Of a stretch of DNA of 64,000 bases, positions 23,894 through 32,693 are shown in pieces. The notes under the pieces are model-generated. The model ran no database searches, had not been told where the DNA came from, and saw only the letters and a program-made list of their open reading frames with translations. The position numbers and the translations under genes are program-made. How positions within the stretch are numbered: position 1 is the stretch's first letter; each line of letters starts with the position of its first letter. Origin of the DNA: Actinotalea alkalitolerans (lineage in GTDB: Bacteria; Actinomycetota; Actinomycetes; Actinomycetales; Cellulomonadaceae); contig NZ_JAMBPP010000008.1 in the NCBI RefSeq assembly GCF_023369855.1, positions 1 to 64,000 of the forward strand, given 5' to 3'.

Positions 23894-24717
23894 GAGCTTG
23901 TCCCTTCTGGTGTGTCAGCGTGTCGGTGCATGCGGTCGAGCTCCCCCTGGCCGACGAAGAGGACGCCCCAGGCGATGGCGGCGACCCCGCCGTAGATGCC
24001 GAGAGAGCCGGTGGCTCGAGGCAGGAGCACTGATGAGGCACCGACGATGACGGCACTCGTACCGGCACTCCACAGCGGCAGCCGCCAGCCGTCGATCCTC
24101 CAAGCAGCCAGTGTCGCGAGAGCCGGTACCGCCAGGCCGGTGGCCGCGAGCTCTGCGATCCGGTCTCCGTGAGCGCACTGTCCCAGGAAGCATGAAGGGC
24201 CGGACTCCAAGGCGGCGGCGAGCATCGTGGCTGCGTAGCCGACGCCCCCGGCTGCAGCGAGCAGGGCCAGCCCTGCACCGGTTCTGCTCGGGTTCCGCGT
24301 GTGGATCAGTCCCCGTCTCTGCGGGTGCAGCAGCAGGAGCGCGACCGCCGCGGCTGTCAGGACCACACCCCCGAGCAGGGGTTCGACCCGGCCCCCCAAC
24401 AGTCCGCACAGCGCCAGGGCCGTGGCGGCGAGCAGGCTCTGCCCGACCCCTGCAGCGGGAGGTTGTCGCCGAAGCTGGCTAGCGAACCCGGCCCCGATCA
24501 TCGCGCCCAGGGCGAAGAAGCCCAGATCACCCACCGGCGTCGTCTCGGTGTAGTCGGGATCCACGACCCACAGCCTCACCGTGAGCACGGTCACCGCCAC
24601 GAAGAGGGGCACGACGAGGATCGTCCACAGTGCCGCCCACGCCACGCGGGCCCGGCGCGCCCAGAGATGTCGGCTCGCGCGAGTCTGCCCACTGTCGAGC
24701 GCTGCAGGGGCCCGCAT
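23890..24717 (-). CDS. Multipass membrane protein, unknown
   Basis: A 275-residue protein with about seven hydrophobic segments and an extracytoplasmic loop with two Cys (PSCFLGQC). ATG 24717 is chosen because GAGG lies 8 nt upstream; the frame is open further upstream but without a ribosome-binding site. Coupled to the flavodoxin gene, which may hint at a redox role. No family recognised. Confidence 0.65.
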   Translation of the reverse strand: MRAPAALDSGQTRASRHLWARRARVAWAALWTILVVPLFVAVTVLTVRLWVVDPDYTETTPVGDLGFFALGAMIGAGFASQLRRQPPAAGVGQSLLAATALALCGLLGGRVEPLLGGVVLTAAAVALLLLHPQRRGLIHTRNPSRTGAGLALLAAAGGVGYAATMLAAALESGPSCFLGQCAHGDRIAELAATGLAVPALATLAAWRIDGWRLPLWSAGTSAVIVGASSVLLPRATGSLGIYGGVAAIAWGVLFVGQGELDRMHRHADTPEGTSS

Positions 24718-24935
24718 GTGCGCATCCTCATGGGTCCGGAGGGACCGGTAATCCCATTCGATCACGACGGCGATGGGCTGTCGAGGGCCACTTCCAGCCC
24801 GGGATCGAGCCTCCACGGTGGCGGCCGACTGGGGGTCGACTGGTGGATGCGGGTGGGCTTGATGACGGCGGCCACAAGTGATCCCGAGCTGCTACGGCGC
24901 ACGACGGCCTCTCTGGGGTCTCGCGGGGTGACTGC

Positions 24936-24965
24936 TTGACCGCCCCCGACATCCCCTCGTACGGT
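24936..24965 (+). promoter_or_regulatory. Predicted promoter of the lyase gene
   Basis: The -35 TTGACC and -10 TACGGT are separated by 18 bp, 67 bp before the ATG. The palindrome at 24981-24994 lies just downstream, where a bound repressor would block elongation or initiation. Confidence 0.6.
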
Positions 24966-24980
24966 GACGATGCTCAAGCC

Positions 24981-24994
24981 GGTAACCGCTTTCC
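24981..24994 (+). promoter_or_regulatory. LacI-type operator GGTAACCGCTTTCC
   Basis: An imperfect palindrome with a central CG flanked by AA/TT, as in LacI-family operators. It lies about 15 bp after the predicted -10 of the lyase. The cognate regulator is not adjacent and may be any LacI protein of the genome. Confidence 0.5.
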
Positions 24995-25031
24995 CGATCC
25001 GGCTCATGACCACGACGAAGTGAGAAGAGCA

Positions 25032-27434
25032 ATGGTGACCATCAGTCCACCCCTGCCCCGACGCGCCCTCGCGGCAGTCATGTCCACCGCCCTCGCCGCC
25101 ACCGGAGTCGCCCTCGCGGCCGCGCCAGCGGTCGCCGAGGAGCACCTCACCTGGCAGGCCATCACCTTCGGCCAGTCCACCGACCTGAGCTTCGCCTCGA
25201 ACGTGCTCCCCGAGAAGGTCGGCACCAACGTCGCGATCCCCGAGAACCCCGGCAGCATCGAGGGGGAGATCTTCCTCGAGAGCCGCGGCGGCAAGCTCGC
25301 CCCCGGCCACGACGGCCTGACGTTCTACTACGTCGACATCGACCCGCGCGAGCACAACTTCGTGCTCGAGGCCGACGTCATCGTCGACCAGCTCGGCCCG
25401 GAGACCGGCGCGAACCCCAACGGCCAGGAGGGCGCTGGGCTCATGGTGCGCGACCTCAACGGCGGACCCCGTCAGGACCCGATGCTGCCCGGCTTCGAGG
25501 AGGTCCCCGCGGCCTCCAACCTCGCCGGCGTCTCGATGATGCGCCACGGCGTCAGCCCGATCATCCGCACCGGTGTCGAGGTGCCGTGGGGCAACGCCGG
25601 CTCCTCCTGGACGGCGGCAGGCTTCACCAGCGGCTCGCAGTACACCGTGCCGCGCGGCACCCCGGTCACGATGCGCCTCGAGCGCACCGACACCTCGTTC
25701 GTCATGTCCACCACGTTCACCCACCTGCCCGAGCCGGAGACCTTCGAGCGGGTCCTCCAGGGAGCGGACTGGGTCCAGGACATCGACCCCGAGAACATGA
25801 CGGTGGGCTTCTTCGCCGCACGCAACGCCGCGGTGCGCATCACGAACGCGAGCCTGACCCTCAGTGCGGCCGACACCCAGCCGCGCGTCGTCACGCCGCC
25901 ACCCGCACCGGCAGCCTCGTTGACCCTCCTGTCACCCCCGCACTCGGGGAGCACCGCCTACGACGTGCGCACCCGCACCAACGACGACGGGCACCTGTCG
26001 GTCACCGTCGGCGGGCAGCCGGTCGTGCTCGACCAGCCGGTCGAGGCCGGCACGATCGACGTGCACCCGGTGACCCTCGAGGTCGGGCAGACGGCGGTCA
26101 GTGCCACCTTCACCCCGACGGGTGCCCCGGACGTCACGCCGATCACGCGTGAGCAGAGCGTGACCGTTCGCGAGCTCGCCGACGGTGACCTCCACGTCAC
26201 CACGGACGGCACCGCCGAGGGCGACGGCTCTGCCGAAGCACCGCTCGACCTGCACACCGCGGTCCAGTACGTCCTGCCGGGTCAGCGCGTCGTCCTGGGC
26301 GGCGGCACCTACACACCGACCTCCACGCTGAACATCTCGGCCCCCTACTCCGGGCTCGAGGACGCGCCCAAGACGCTCATCGCGGCCGAGGGCGAGGACG
26401 TGGTCATCGACGGCCGGGGCAGCCTCCCACAGGTGGTGCGGCTCGATGCCGACCACTGGCACGTGCAGGGCTTCCGCATCACCGCCGCGGCCAGCAACGC
26501 GCTGCGCATGTCCGGCTCGCACAACGTGGTCGAGCAGATGCTCTTCAACCACAACGGCGACTCAGGCTTCCAGATGACCGGCTCGGGCAGCGACCCGGCG
26601 CTGTGGCCCTCGCACAACCTCATCCTGAACTCCGAGTCCCACGACAACCGCGACGCGGGCAACATCAACGCCGACGGCTTCGCGGCCAAGCTCGGTGTGG
26701 GCGAGGGGAACGTCTTCCGCGGGAACGTCGCGCACCACAACATCGACGACGGCTGGGACCTGTACAACCGCACCAACGAGGGCGCGAACATGCCCATCGT
26801 GCTCGACGGGAACATCGCCTACTCCAACGGCAAGCTGTCCGACGGGTTCAACGAGGACTCCGCCATCGGCGTGGGCTTCAAGCTCGGTGGGGAGGGCCTC
26901 CCGGTGGATCACGTGGTGATCAACAACCTGGCCTTCGACAACAACATGGACGGGTTCTCGGACAACTTCAACCCCGGTCGGCTCGAGGTCCGCAACAACA
27001 CGTCGGTCGACAACAAGCGGTTCAACTACATCTTCCGGATCAACCCGTACGTCACCTCCGACGAGCAAGGCGTGTTCCGGAACAACCTGTCCGTGCGCAC
27101 CGACGGGCAGGGGGCGGCCGACTTCGTCTCGGGCGACGTGGACGCCAGCAACTTCTTCTACGACGGCTCGGTGACCACCAACGGCGCGATCACAGCGACC
27201 AGCCGCGACTTCGTCAGCCTGACCGCGCCCGCCACCTACCTGCGGGACGCCGAGGGCTCCATCGAGTGGGGCGACTACACCCGCCTGCACAAGCGCTCCC
27301 AGCTCAACCGCGCCGGGGACGACGGCGGCCATGTCGGGGTCCTGGAAGCAGGGCACCCCGGCAAGCGACCACCGCATGCCGGGAAGCCGCCGCACGCGGG
27401 GCCGCCTCCGCACGCCGGGCGCCCTGACCTCTGA
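25032..27434 (+). CDS. Secreted PL9-like pectate lyase
   Basis: An 800-residue secreted protein. A signal peptide (RRALAAVMSTALAATG, cleavage predicted after AVA at residue 35) precedes an N-terminal beta-sandwich-like region (to about 285), a linker domain (about 290-400) and a right-handed parallel beta-helix (about 405-760) with HNIDDGWDLY, a signature of PL9 and related pectate lyases that supplies Ca2+ and catalytic residues. The C-terminal 30 residues are PPHAG repeats. It should cleave plant pectin or pectate outside the cell. GAGAAG precedes ATG 25032; starts further upstream would lie on the operator. Confidence 0.88.
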   Translation: MVTISPPLPRRALAAVMSTALAATGVALAAAPAVAEEHLTWQAITFGQSTDLSFASNVLPEKVGTNVAIPENPGSIEGEIFLESRGGKLAPGHDGLTFYYVDIDPREHNFVLEADVIVDQLGPETGANPNGQEGAGLMVRDLNGGPRQDPMLPGFEEVPAASNLAGVSMMRHGVSPIIRTGVEVPWGNAGSSWTAAGFTSGSQYTVPRGTPVTMRLERTDTSFVMSTTFTHLPEPETFERVLQGADWVQDIDPENMTVGFFAARNAAVRITNASLTLSAADTQPRVVTPPPAPAASLTLLSPPHSGSTAYDVRTRTNDDGHLSVTVGGQPVVLDQPVEAGTIDVHPVTLEVGQTAVSATFTPTGAPDVTPITREQSVTVRELADGDLHVTTDGTAEGDGSAEAPLDLHTAVQYVLPGQRVVLGGGTYTPTSTLNISAPYSGLEDAPKTLIAAEGEDVVIDGRGSLPQVVRLDADHWHVQGFRITAAASNALRMSGSHNVVEQMLFNHNGDSGFQMTGSGSDPALWPSHNLILNSESHDNRDAGNINADGFAAKLGVGEGNVFRGNVAHHNIDDGWDLYNRTNEGANMPIVLDGNIAYSNGKLSDGFNEDSAIGVGFKLGGEGLPVDHVVINNLAFDNNMDGFSDNFNPGRLEVRNNTSVDNKRFNYIFRINPYVTSDEQGVFRNNLSVRTDGQGAADFVSGDVDASNFFYDGSVTTNGAITATSRDFVSLTAPATYLRDAEGSIEWGDYTRLHKRSQLNRAGDDGGHVGVLEAGHPGKRPPHAGKPPHAGPPPHAGRPDL

Positions 27435-27457
27435 CGCCCTCCAGGGCACCTGACGGA

Positions 27458-27496
27458 CCCCGCGCCCGCCACGCTCACCGCGTGCCGCGCGCGGGG
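27458..27496 (+). terminator. Hairpin after the lyase gene
   Basis: CCCCGCGC (27458-27465) can pair with GCGCGGGG (27489-27496) 24 bp after the stop codon. No T-tract follows. A plausible GC-rich intrinsic-type terminator. Confidence 0.5.
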
Positions 27497-27636
27497 CCCG
27501 TCGTCGTCGGCTCCGGGACGCCGACGTCCTGGCCCTGGTCCTGGTGAGTGCACCTCCGCGCACGACCAGAGACCGCCGTGCTCTCAAGAGGACGTGACAG
27601 CGGTCGATCAGAGGAGAGGTGCCGAGGAGGGATCAC

Positions 27637-29202
27637 ATGACGCACACGATCGAGCTGATCTCGATCGCCACCGCTGTGATCGCGCTCGGGACCGGGCTGG
27701 TGCAGCTGCGCCGCCGGAAGGAGTCCGACCTCGCGGCGCCGCTGGCGATGGTCATGTTCGGGGGCGGGATCTGGGCGGCGACCCACTCCGTCGCCGTGCT
27801 CGCCGACGTCGAGGTCGTCAAGGTCGTGGCGACGTACCTGCGCTTCCCCGGGGTCGTCGCACTCGTGGTTGCCGGGCTCTGGTACTGCGCCGTCCTCGCC
27901 GGTCAGCGCGCCGTGCCGACCCGTCGCGTCGTCGGCCTGCTCTCCATCCAGCCCGCCCTGATGGTCGTCGCCGTCCTCACCGACGGCCTGCACCGCCAGA
28001 TCTTCAGCAGGATCGGATACGCCGACGGCATGTTCGTCATCGACTACGGCATCGGCTTCTGGGTCCACACCGCCTACAGCTACTCGATCCTGGCGCTGGG
28101 ACTGCTGCTGCTCGTCCGTGGCCTCTGGTACTCCGTGGCCGGGCACCGCAAGGTGCTGGTGCTGGCTCTGCTGTCCATGCTCGTGCCGATCTTCGGCAAC
28201 GCCATCTCGATCAGTCGCCCGGAGGGCACCGAGGCGTTCGACCTGACGCCGGTCCTGTTCCTCGTCACAGCCGGGTTCTGGTCCTGGATCGAGCGGTACC
28301 GGACCGAGTACCGGTCCGTGCCGGTCTCCACGAACGACGTCCTGACCGCACTGGGTGACGCGGTCACCGTCCTGGACGCCCGAGGGCGGATCCTGCAGGT
28401 CAACCCGGCTGCCCTGGCGCTCCTGACGCGATCGGGCGCCCCTCGCGTCATCGGTCTGCCGTGGCAGGACGTCGTCCCGCACGACATCGCCCGGGCCCTC
28501 GACGGGGTGGACCGGCGCACCGTGACCACCCCGACCGGCGAGGTCCTGGACATCCGGATCACCCGCCTCGCCGTGGACAGCGGACGCTCCCGAGGCTCGG
28601 TGGTCGTCATCCGCGACGTGACGGAGCTGGAGCAGCTGCGGGCCGAGCTCGCCGAGCTCGCCATCCGGGACGCCCTCACCGGCCTCTACAACCGGCGCCA
28701 CCTGGAGGCGGGGCTGCGACGCGCCGTCGACGAGGCGGCCGACGCCGGGGAGCCGCTCGCGGTGGTGCTGCTCGACATCGACCGCTTCAAGCTGGTCAAC
28801 GACACCTACGGGCACGCTGTCGGGGACGAGGTGCTGATCGACGTCGCGCACGGGCTGCAGCGGGCGGTCCGCCCGCAGGACGTGGTTGCCCGCCTCGGTG
28901 GTGAGGAGTTCGTCGTCCTGCTCCCGCGGACGTCCGCGGAGATGGCCCGGAACCGCGCCGAGCGCTGGCGCACGACGTGCGCGACCCGGCAGGTGCGCAC
29001 GCAGGCCGGGGAGCTCCAGGTCACGGTGAGCGCAGGTGTCGCCGAGCTGTGGCCGGGGGCTACGGCGGCCGAGCTCCTCGACCACGCCGACCGTGCCCTC
29101 TACGCGGCCAAGGCCGGTGGGCGCAACCGGGTCGAGATGCCCGAGCAGAGCGTCGCGGGGGCGCAGGCACCGGACGCGGGGTCCGTAGCGCAGGTGCCGT
29201 GA
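27637..29202 (+). CDS. 7TM-PAS-GGDEF diguanylate cyclase
   Basis: A 521-residue membrane-bound cyclase making the second messenger c-di-GMP. About seven membrane segments fill residues 5-215 in the pattern of histidine-kinase N-terminal 7TM sensors. A PAS domain follows (about 225-330, ending IRDVTELEQL), then a GGDEF domain with active-site GGEEF and the RPQD inhibitory I-site five residues before it. Product feedback inhibition is therefore expected. GAGGAGG precedes ATG 27637. No EAL partner is adjacent. Confidence 0.94.
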   Translation: MTHTIELISIATAVIALGTGLVQLRRRKESDLAAPLAMVMFGGGIWAATHSVAVLADVEVVKVVATYLRFPGVVALVVAGLWYCAVLAGQRAVPTRRVVGLLSIQPALMVVAVLTDGLHRQIFSRIGYADGMFVIDYGIGFWVHTAYSYSILALGLLLLVRGLWYSVAGHRKVLVLALLSMLVPIFGNAISISRPEGTEAFDLTPVLFLVTAGFWSWIERYRTEYRSVPVSTNDVLTALGDAVTVLDARGRILQVNPAALALLTRSGAPRVIGLPWQDVVPHDIARALDGVDRRTVTTPTGEVLDIRITRLAVDSGRSRGSVVVIRDVTELEQLRAELAELAIRDALTGLYNRRHLEAGLRRAVDEAADAGEPLAVVLLDIDRFKLVNDTYGHAVGDEVLIDVAHGLQRAVRPQDVVARLGGEEFVVLLPRTSAEMARNRAERWRTTCATRQVRTQAGELQVTVSAGVAELWPGATAAELLDHADRALYAAKAGGRNRVEMPEQSVAGAQAPDAGSVAQVP

Positions 29203-29252
29203 GAGGCGTGACGTCGACGGGCAACGTGGCACTGACGGGCAGACGGGCAGGG

Positions 29253-29258
29253 CATGCT
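29253..29258 (+). promoter_or_regulatory. Possible leaderless promoter of a short leader ORF
   Basis: CATGCT lies 7 nt before ATG 29266, the same geometry as several TANNNT hexamers of leaderless genes here. It would start a transcript at the ATG of an 11-codon leader. Confidence 0.4.
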
Positions 29259-29265
29259 TGCCCGC

Positions 29266-29301
29266 ATGGGTGAGGAGCCGCAGCGAGGGCTGGTCTCGTG
29301 A
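29266..29301 (+). CDS. 11-codon leader peptide MGEEPQRGLVS
   Basis: A minimal reading frame whose TGA overlaps the GTG start of the following transporter (GTGA), so its translation would feed ribosomes directly to that gene, which otherwise lacks a clear Shine-Dalgarno sequence. It may simply allow coupled translation, or serve as a sensor. Too short for statistics; support is geometric. Confidence 0.35.
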   Translation: MGEEPQRGLVS

Positions 29302-30281
29302 GCGGGCAGCTGGACCGGCTGACGGTGGAGCGCCGGCAGGTGTGGGTCTACGCCGGTGCCATCGCGGTGGGCCTGGCGTTGGGCAGTGTGGCGCCGGGCC
29401 TGGGCGCTGTCGCCGAGGTGCTGCTGTGGCCGGTGCTGGCCGTGCTGCTGTACTCCACGTTCGTCCAGGTGCCCCTGCTGCACCTGCTGGCTGCCGCGCG
29501 CGACCTCCGGTTCACCGGCGCCACCGTGCTCGGGAACTTCGTGATCCTGCCGCTGGTCGTGTGGGCGGTGGTGTCGTTCCTGCCCGCCGACCCTGCGATC
29601 CGGCTGGGCGTGCTCCTGGTGCTGCTGGTGCCGTGCACGGACTGGTTCATCAGCTTCACCCAGATCGCCCGGGGTGACGTCTCCCGGGCCATCGCGGTGA
29701 CCCCCGTGAACCTCGTGCTGCAGCTGCTGCTGCTTCCCGCGTACCTGCTGCTCATGGCACGCGAGGAGGTCAGCGGCCTGGTGTCGGTCGAGGTGGTCGC
29801 CCCTGCGCTGCTCATCGTGGTGGTCCCCCTGATCGCCGCTGCGGTCACCGAGCGCTGGGTCGAGGCCCGACCCGAGCGTCAGGTGGTGCGTGACCGGTTG
29901 TCCTGGGCGCCGGTCCCGCTGCTCGCCTGTGTGGTCTTCCTGATCGCCACCGCTCAGGTCGAGACGGTGCGCGGCTCGCTGGACGTGCTGCCCGTCGTCG
30001 TCCCCGTCTTCGTCGCCTTCCTCGTGGCCGCAGTGATCACCGCGAAGCTGCTCGCGGTGACCCTGTCCCTTCCTCCCGACCAGGGGCGGACGCTCGCCTT
30101 CGGGCTGGGTACCCGGAACTCGTTCGTCGTGCTGCCGTTCGCGCTCGCACTGCCCGAGGGGTTCGAGGTGGTCGCCGTCGTCATCGTCGTGCAGTCCCTC
30201 GTGGAGCTGCTCGGCATGACCTTCTTCGTGTGGTGGATCCCCCGCGTCTTCAGGACCGACCGGCGCGGGCGTCGACCGTGA
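29298..30281 (+). CDS. BASS-family transporter (arsenite/bile acid type)
   Basis: A 327-residue membrane protein with about ten helices. It belongs to the bile acid:sodium symporter superfamily, and resembles the branch annotated as arsenic resistance proteins (ACR3-like); the sequence LVPCTDWFISFTQIARGD holds the Cys-containing helix typical of that branch. No arsenate reductase or ArsR regulator is next to it, so arsenite efflux is only a possibility. Confidence 0.82.
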   Translation: MSGQLDRLTVERRQVWVYAGAIAVGLALGSVAPGLGAVAEVLLWPVLAVLLYSTFVQVPLLHLLAAARDLRFTGATVLGNFVILPLVVWAVVSFLPADPAIRLGVLLVLLVPCTDWFISFTQIARGDVSRAIAVTPVNLVLQLLLLPAYLLLMAREEVSGLVSVEVVAPALLIVVVPLIAAAVTERWVEARPERQVVRDRLSWAPVPLLACVVFLIATAQVETVRGSLDVLPVVVPVFVAFLVAAVITAKLLAVTLSLPPDQGRTLAFGLGTRNSFVVLPFALALPEGFEVVAVVIVVQSLVELLGMTFFVWWIPRVFRTDRRGRRP

Positions 30282-30472
30282 CGCGCTGACCGCAGGCCGG
30301 TTCGAGGTGCGACCGGTCGGTCACCGAGCCGTGCAGCGTGAACTGCACCTCGGACCGCACCTGGGGCCGTTGTCGAGCGGGTCCGGAGCGGGGAGGCTCG
30401 TGCGGACCGAGCGGTGCAGGACGGCGGCGCGGGTCGTCGCGGTCCGCTGCGGGCGGCCGAGGGGAGCGCAGG

Positions 30473-31351
30473 ATGTCCACGGTGAAGCAGGGGTCCAAGG
30501 GTCCGCAGGTGCGGGCGGTGCAGACCCGTCTCCATGAGCTCGGGTTGCTGACCGACGCGCCGGACGGGATCTTCGGCCCACGGACCGCTGCTGCGGTCAG
30601 GGCGTTCCAGCAGCAGCAGGGCCTCGGTGTCGACGGCATCGTCGGCCCGCAGACGCGCGCCGCTCTGGGCCTGGCGGCCGGAGGTTCGGGCGGCGGCTCG
30701 TCAGGCTCGGGTGGCGGCTCGTCACCCGCGAGCACCGGACGAGCGCCCGGCCTGCCCGACTGGGTGCGGGACGCCGGGCCGCGGCGCGGCGCGTTCGACG
30801 ACGTCACCCGGCGGGCGGAGAGCGCGCACCTGGGGGCCACCTTCGTCAGGGTCTGCCAGCAGATGGCCCTGACCGAGAGCGGTGCGACGTACGGCCTGCC
30901 CGCCCACACGTTCAACAACCTCCCGCCCGATCAGCGGCCCCCGGGCAAGGGGCTCATCACTGCCTGGGGCGTGTTCCAGTACAACCGTGACGCCTGGACG
31001 GGGCGCGTCCCCGGTGCTGAGCGCCGGGCGAAGCGCTCCTGGGTGCCGCGGGGATCCGCGGGATGCGAGGCGGCCGACGGTTGCGTGTACCCGTGGGACG
31101 TCACCGAGCACGAGGAGATCGCGATCCCGATCGAGCACTTCGCGCGCACGTTCCGGGAGATCCGCGACGCCGGGGGCGACGACGAGGCCGCCGCGATGGG
31201 GATCAGGATCCGCCACAAGAGCCCGGGTGTCGCGTACAGGCAGTACCTCGACGTGGGCAGGGAACGAGGGTTCGAGGCGGCGTTCGCGGGGCTGGACCAG
31301 AAGATGCAGGCGTCGATCCGGCGGTTCGTCGAGCAGATGAACAGCTTGTAG
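30473..31351 (+). CDS. Peptidoglycan-binding protein with lysozyme-like domain
   Basis: A 292-residue protein. Residues 1-65 form a PG_binding_1 domain (GPQVRAVQTRLHELGLL; IFGPRTAAAVRAFQ), followed by a Gly/Ser linker and a 190-residue domain in which MALTESGATYGLP then WGVFQYN resembles a lytic-transglycosylase fold with a catalytic Glu. It has no signal peptide, which is unusual for a wall enzyme; export may use another route or lysis. GAGGGGAGC precedes ATG 30473. The catalytic assignment is inferred. Confidence 0.7.
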   Translation: MSTVKQGSKGPQVRAVQTRLHELGLLTDAPDGIFGPRTAAAVRAFQQQQGLGVDGIVGPQTRAALGLAAGGSGGGSSGSGGGSSPASTGRAPGLPDWVRDAGPRRGAFDDVTRRAESAHLGATFVRVCQQMALTESGATYGLPAHTFNNLPPDQRPPGKGLITAWGVFQYNRDAWTGRVPGAERRAKRSWVPRGSAGCEAADGCVYPWDVTEHEEIAIPIEHFARTFREIRDAGGDDEAAAMGIRIRHKSPGVAYRQYLDVGRERGFEAAFAGLDQKMQASIRRFVEQMNSL

Positions 31352-31556
31352 GAGTGGTGGCGAGTTGCGTCGAGGGCGCTCAGCGGGTGCGACCGGGCCC
31401 GGTGTTGTGGGTGTGGTCGCGGCGACCAGCACCCCGAGCCGACCCGCGCCGAGTACTACTGCTGGTTGTGCGTGGTGATTCTGACGCTCGTGCTGCCGGA
31501 GCGGCGTTTGCGGCCCCTCGGGTTCTGGTGACCTACGAGACCGTCGTCGCGCTGCC

Positions 31557-32570
31557 TCACCTCGTGCCTTCCGAACCATGCCCCGGCGCATTCTTCCAGA
31601 ACTCCTCCTTCGGCGTCTCAGGGCGAGAGCCAGCCCTCGTCGCTTCGTGCCGTGGGCTATCGCGCTCACGTCCCTCGCGGGAGGTGCGCTTCGAGCGGTA
31701 CATCGCCGCATCCGCACGGCGCAGCGCGTCGTCGAGATCCTCGTCTGGACCCACCATGACAGAGCCGACGCTCGCGCTCACCGTGACTGGCTTGTCGTCG
31801 ACCAGGGTCATCACCGGCGGCATGGACGCCAAGCGGGTTTCCAGAGCTCGCAAGGCCTGCGCCCCCTGGACCGGGGTGCAGAGCACCACGAACTCGTCAC
31901 CCCCGATGCGGCACACCGTGTCCGAGCCTCGCATCTGGCCCCGCAGTCGACGACCGGCCTCGATCAGGACGCGATCGCCGACGTCATGGCCGTAGGTGTC
32001 GTTGACCGCCTTGAAATCGTCGAGGTCGACGTACAGCAGGCCCACCCCGTCGCCATCGCGGGCCTGGCGGCGCTGCGAGTCCCTGAGGTGCTCGCTCAGC
32101 GCCCGGCGGTTCCCCAGTCCCGTCAGTGGGTCCTCCACCGCGGCCATGCGCAGCTCCTGCTCCAGGGCATGCCGTGCCGTGAGGTCCACCACCTGAACGA
32201 TGAGGTGCAGGGGCGTGCCGTCGTTGTCGCGGACCAGCACCACGGACAGCTGACAGGAGAGCCAGTACCCCGACACGTGCGACAACCGGCGATCGATCAG
32301 TCGCCGCTCGTCCGTTCCTGGCAACCAGCCGGCGAGCAGGTCGCCGTCGCGGTCGCGCTCGTCGGGATGCATCACCCCCTGCAGGCGCGCCGCCATCAGG
32401 TGCGCCTTGGTGACACCGAGCAGGTCGCAGAGAGCGGCGTTGACCTCGAGCAGGCCGCCGTCAGGCCGAAGGATGGCGATGCCGATCGGGGCGTTGTCAA
32501 AGGTCAGGCGCAGGGACCGCTCGGTCACCGCTAGCCGGTGGCGTGCCTCGTCTGCTCTGATCCGGCACAT
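31557..32570 (-). CDS. PAS-GGDEF diguanylate cyclase
   Basis: A 337-residue soluble protein with a PAS domain (about residues 20-140, NAPIGIAILRPDGGLLEVNA) and a GGDEF domain with active-site GGDEF and the RGSD I-site five residues earlier. It should make c-di-GMP under PAS control with product inhibition. The start is uncertain: ATG 32570 is used, but TTG 32606 preceded by GAGCGG is possible. Divergent from the acetyltransferase. Confidence 0.88.
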   Translation of the reverse strand: MCRIRADEARHRLAVTERSLRLTFDNAPIGIAILRPDGGLLEVNAALCDLLGVTKAHLMAARLQGVMHPDERDRDGDLLAGWLPGTDERRLIDRRLSHVSGYWLSCQLSVVLVRDNDGTPLHLIVQVVDLTARHALEQELRMAAVEDPLTGLGNRRALSEHLRDSQRRQARDGDGVGLLYVDLDDFKAVNDTYGHDVGDRVLIEAGRRLRGQMRGSDTVCRIGGDEFVVLCTPVQGAQALRALETRLASMPPVMTLVDDKPVTVSASVGSVMVGPDEDLDDALRRADAAMYRSKRTSREGRERDSPRHEATRAGSRPETPKEEFWKNAPGHGSEGTR

Positions 32571-32693
32571 GCTCGCAGGGAACTGTGCGGCGCTGGCAAT
32601 CAACCGCTCGGTATGGGGAGCCCTGAGGGACGTGTCGGCCTGCCGACCAAGGTCGCCCCCACGCCCCGCCGCCCCGCCTGCAACACTTCCCCG

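Larger units (their letters stand above)
24718..25031. other. Intergenic region with pectate-lyase promoter
   Basis: No gene seen. The right half holds a promoter-like pair TTGACC (24936-24941), an 18-bp spacer and TACGGT (24960-24965), followed by a LacI-type palindrome and the lyase start. Confidence 0.6.
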
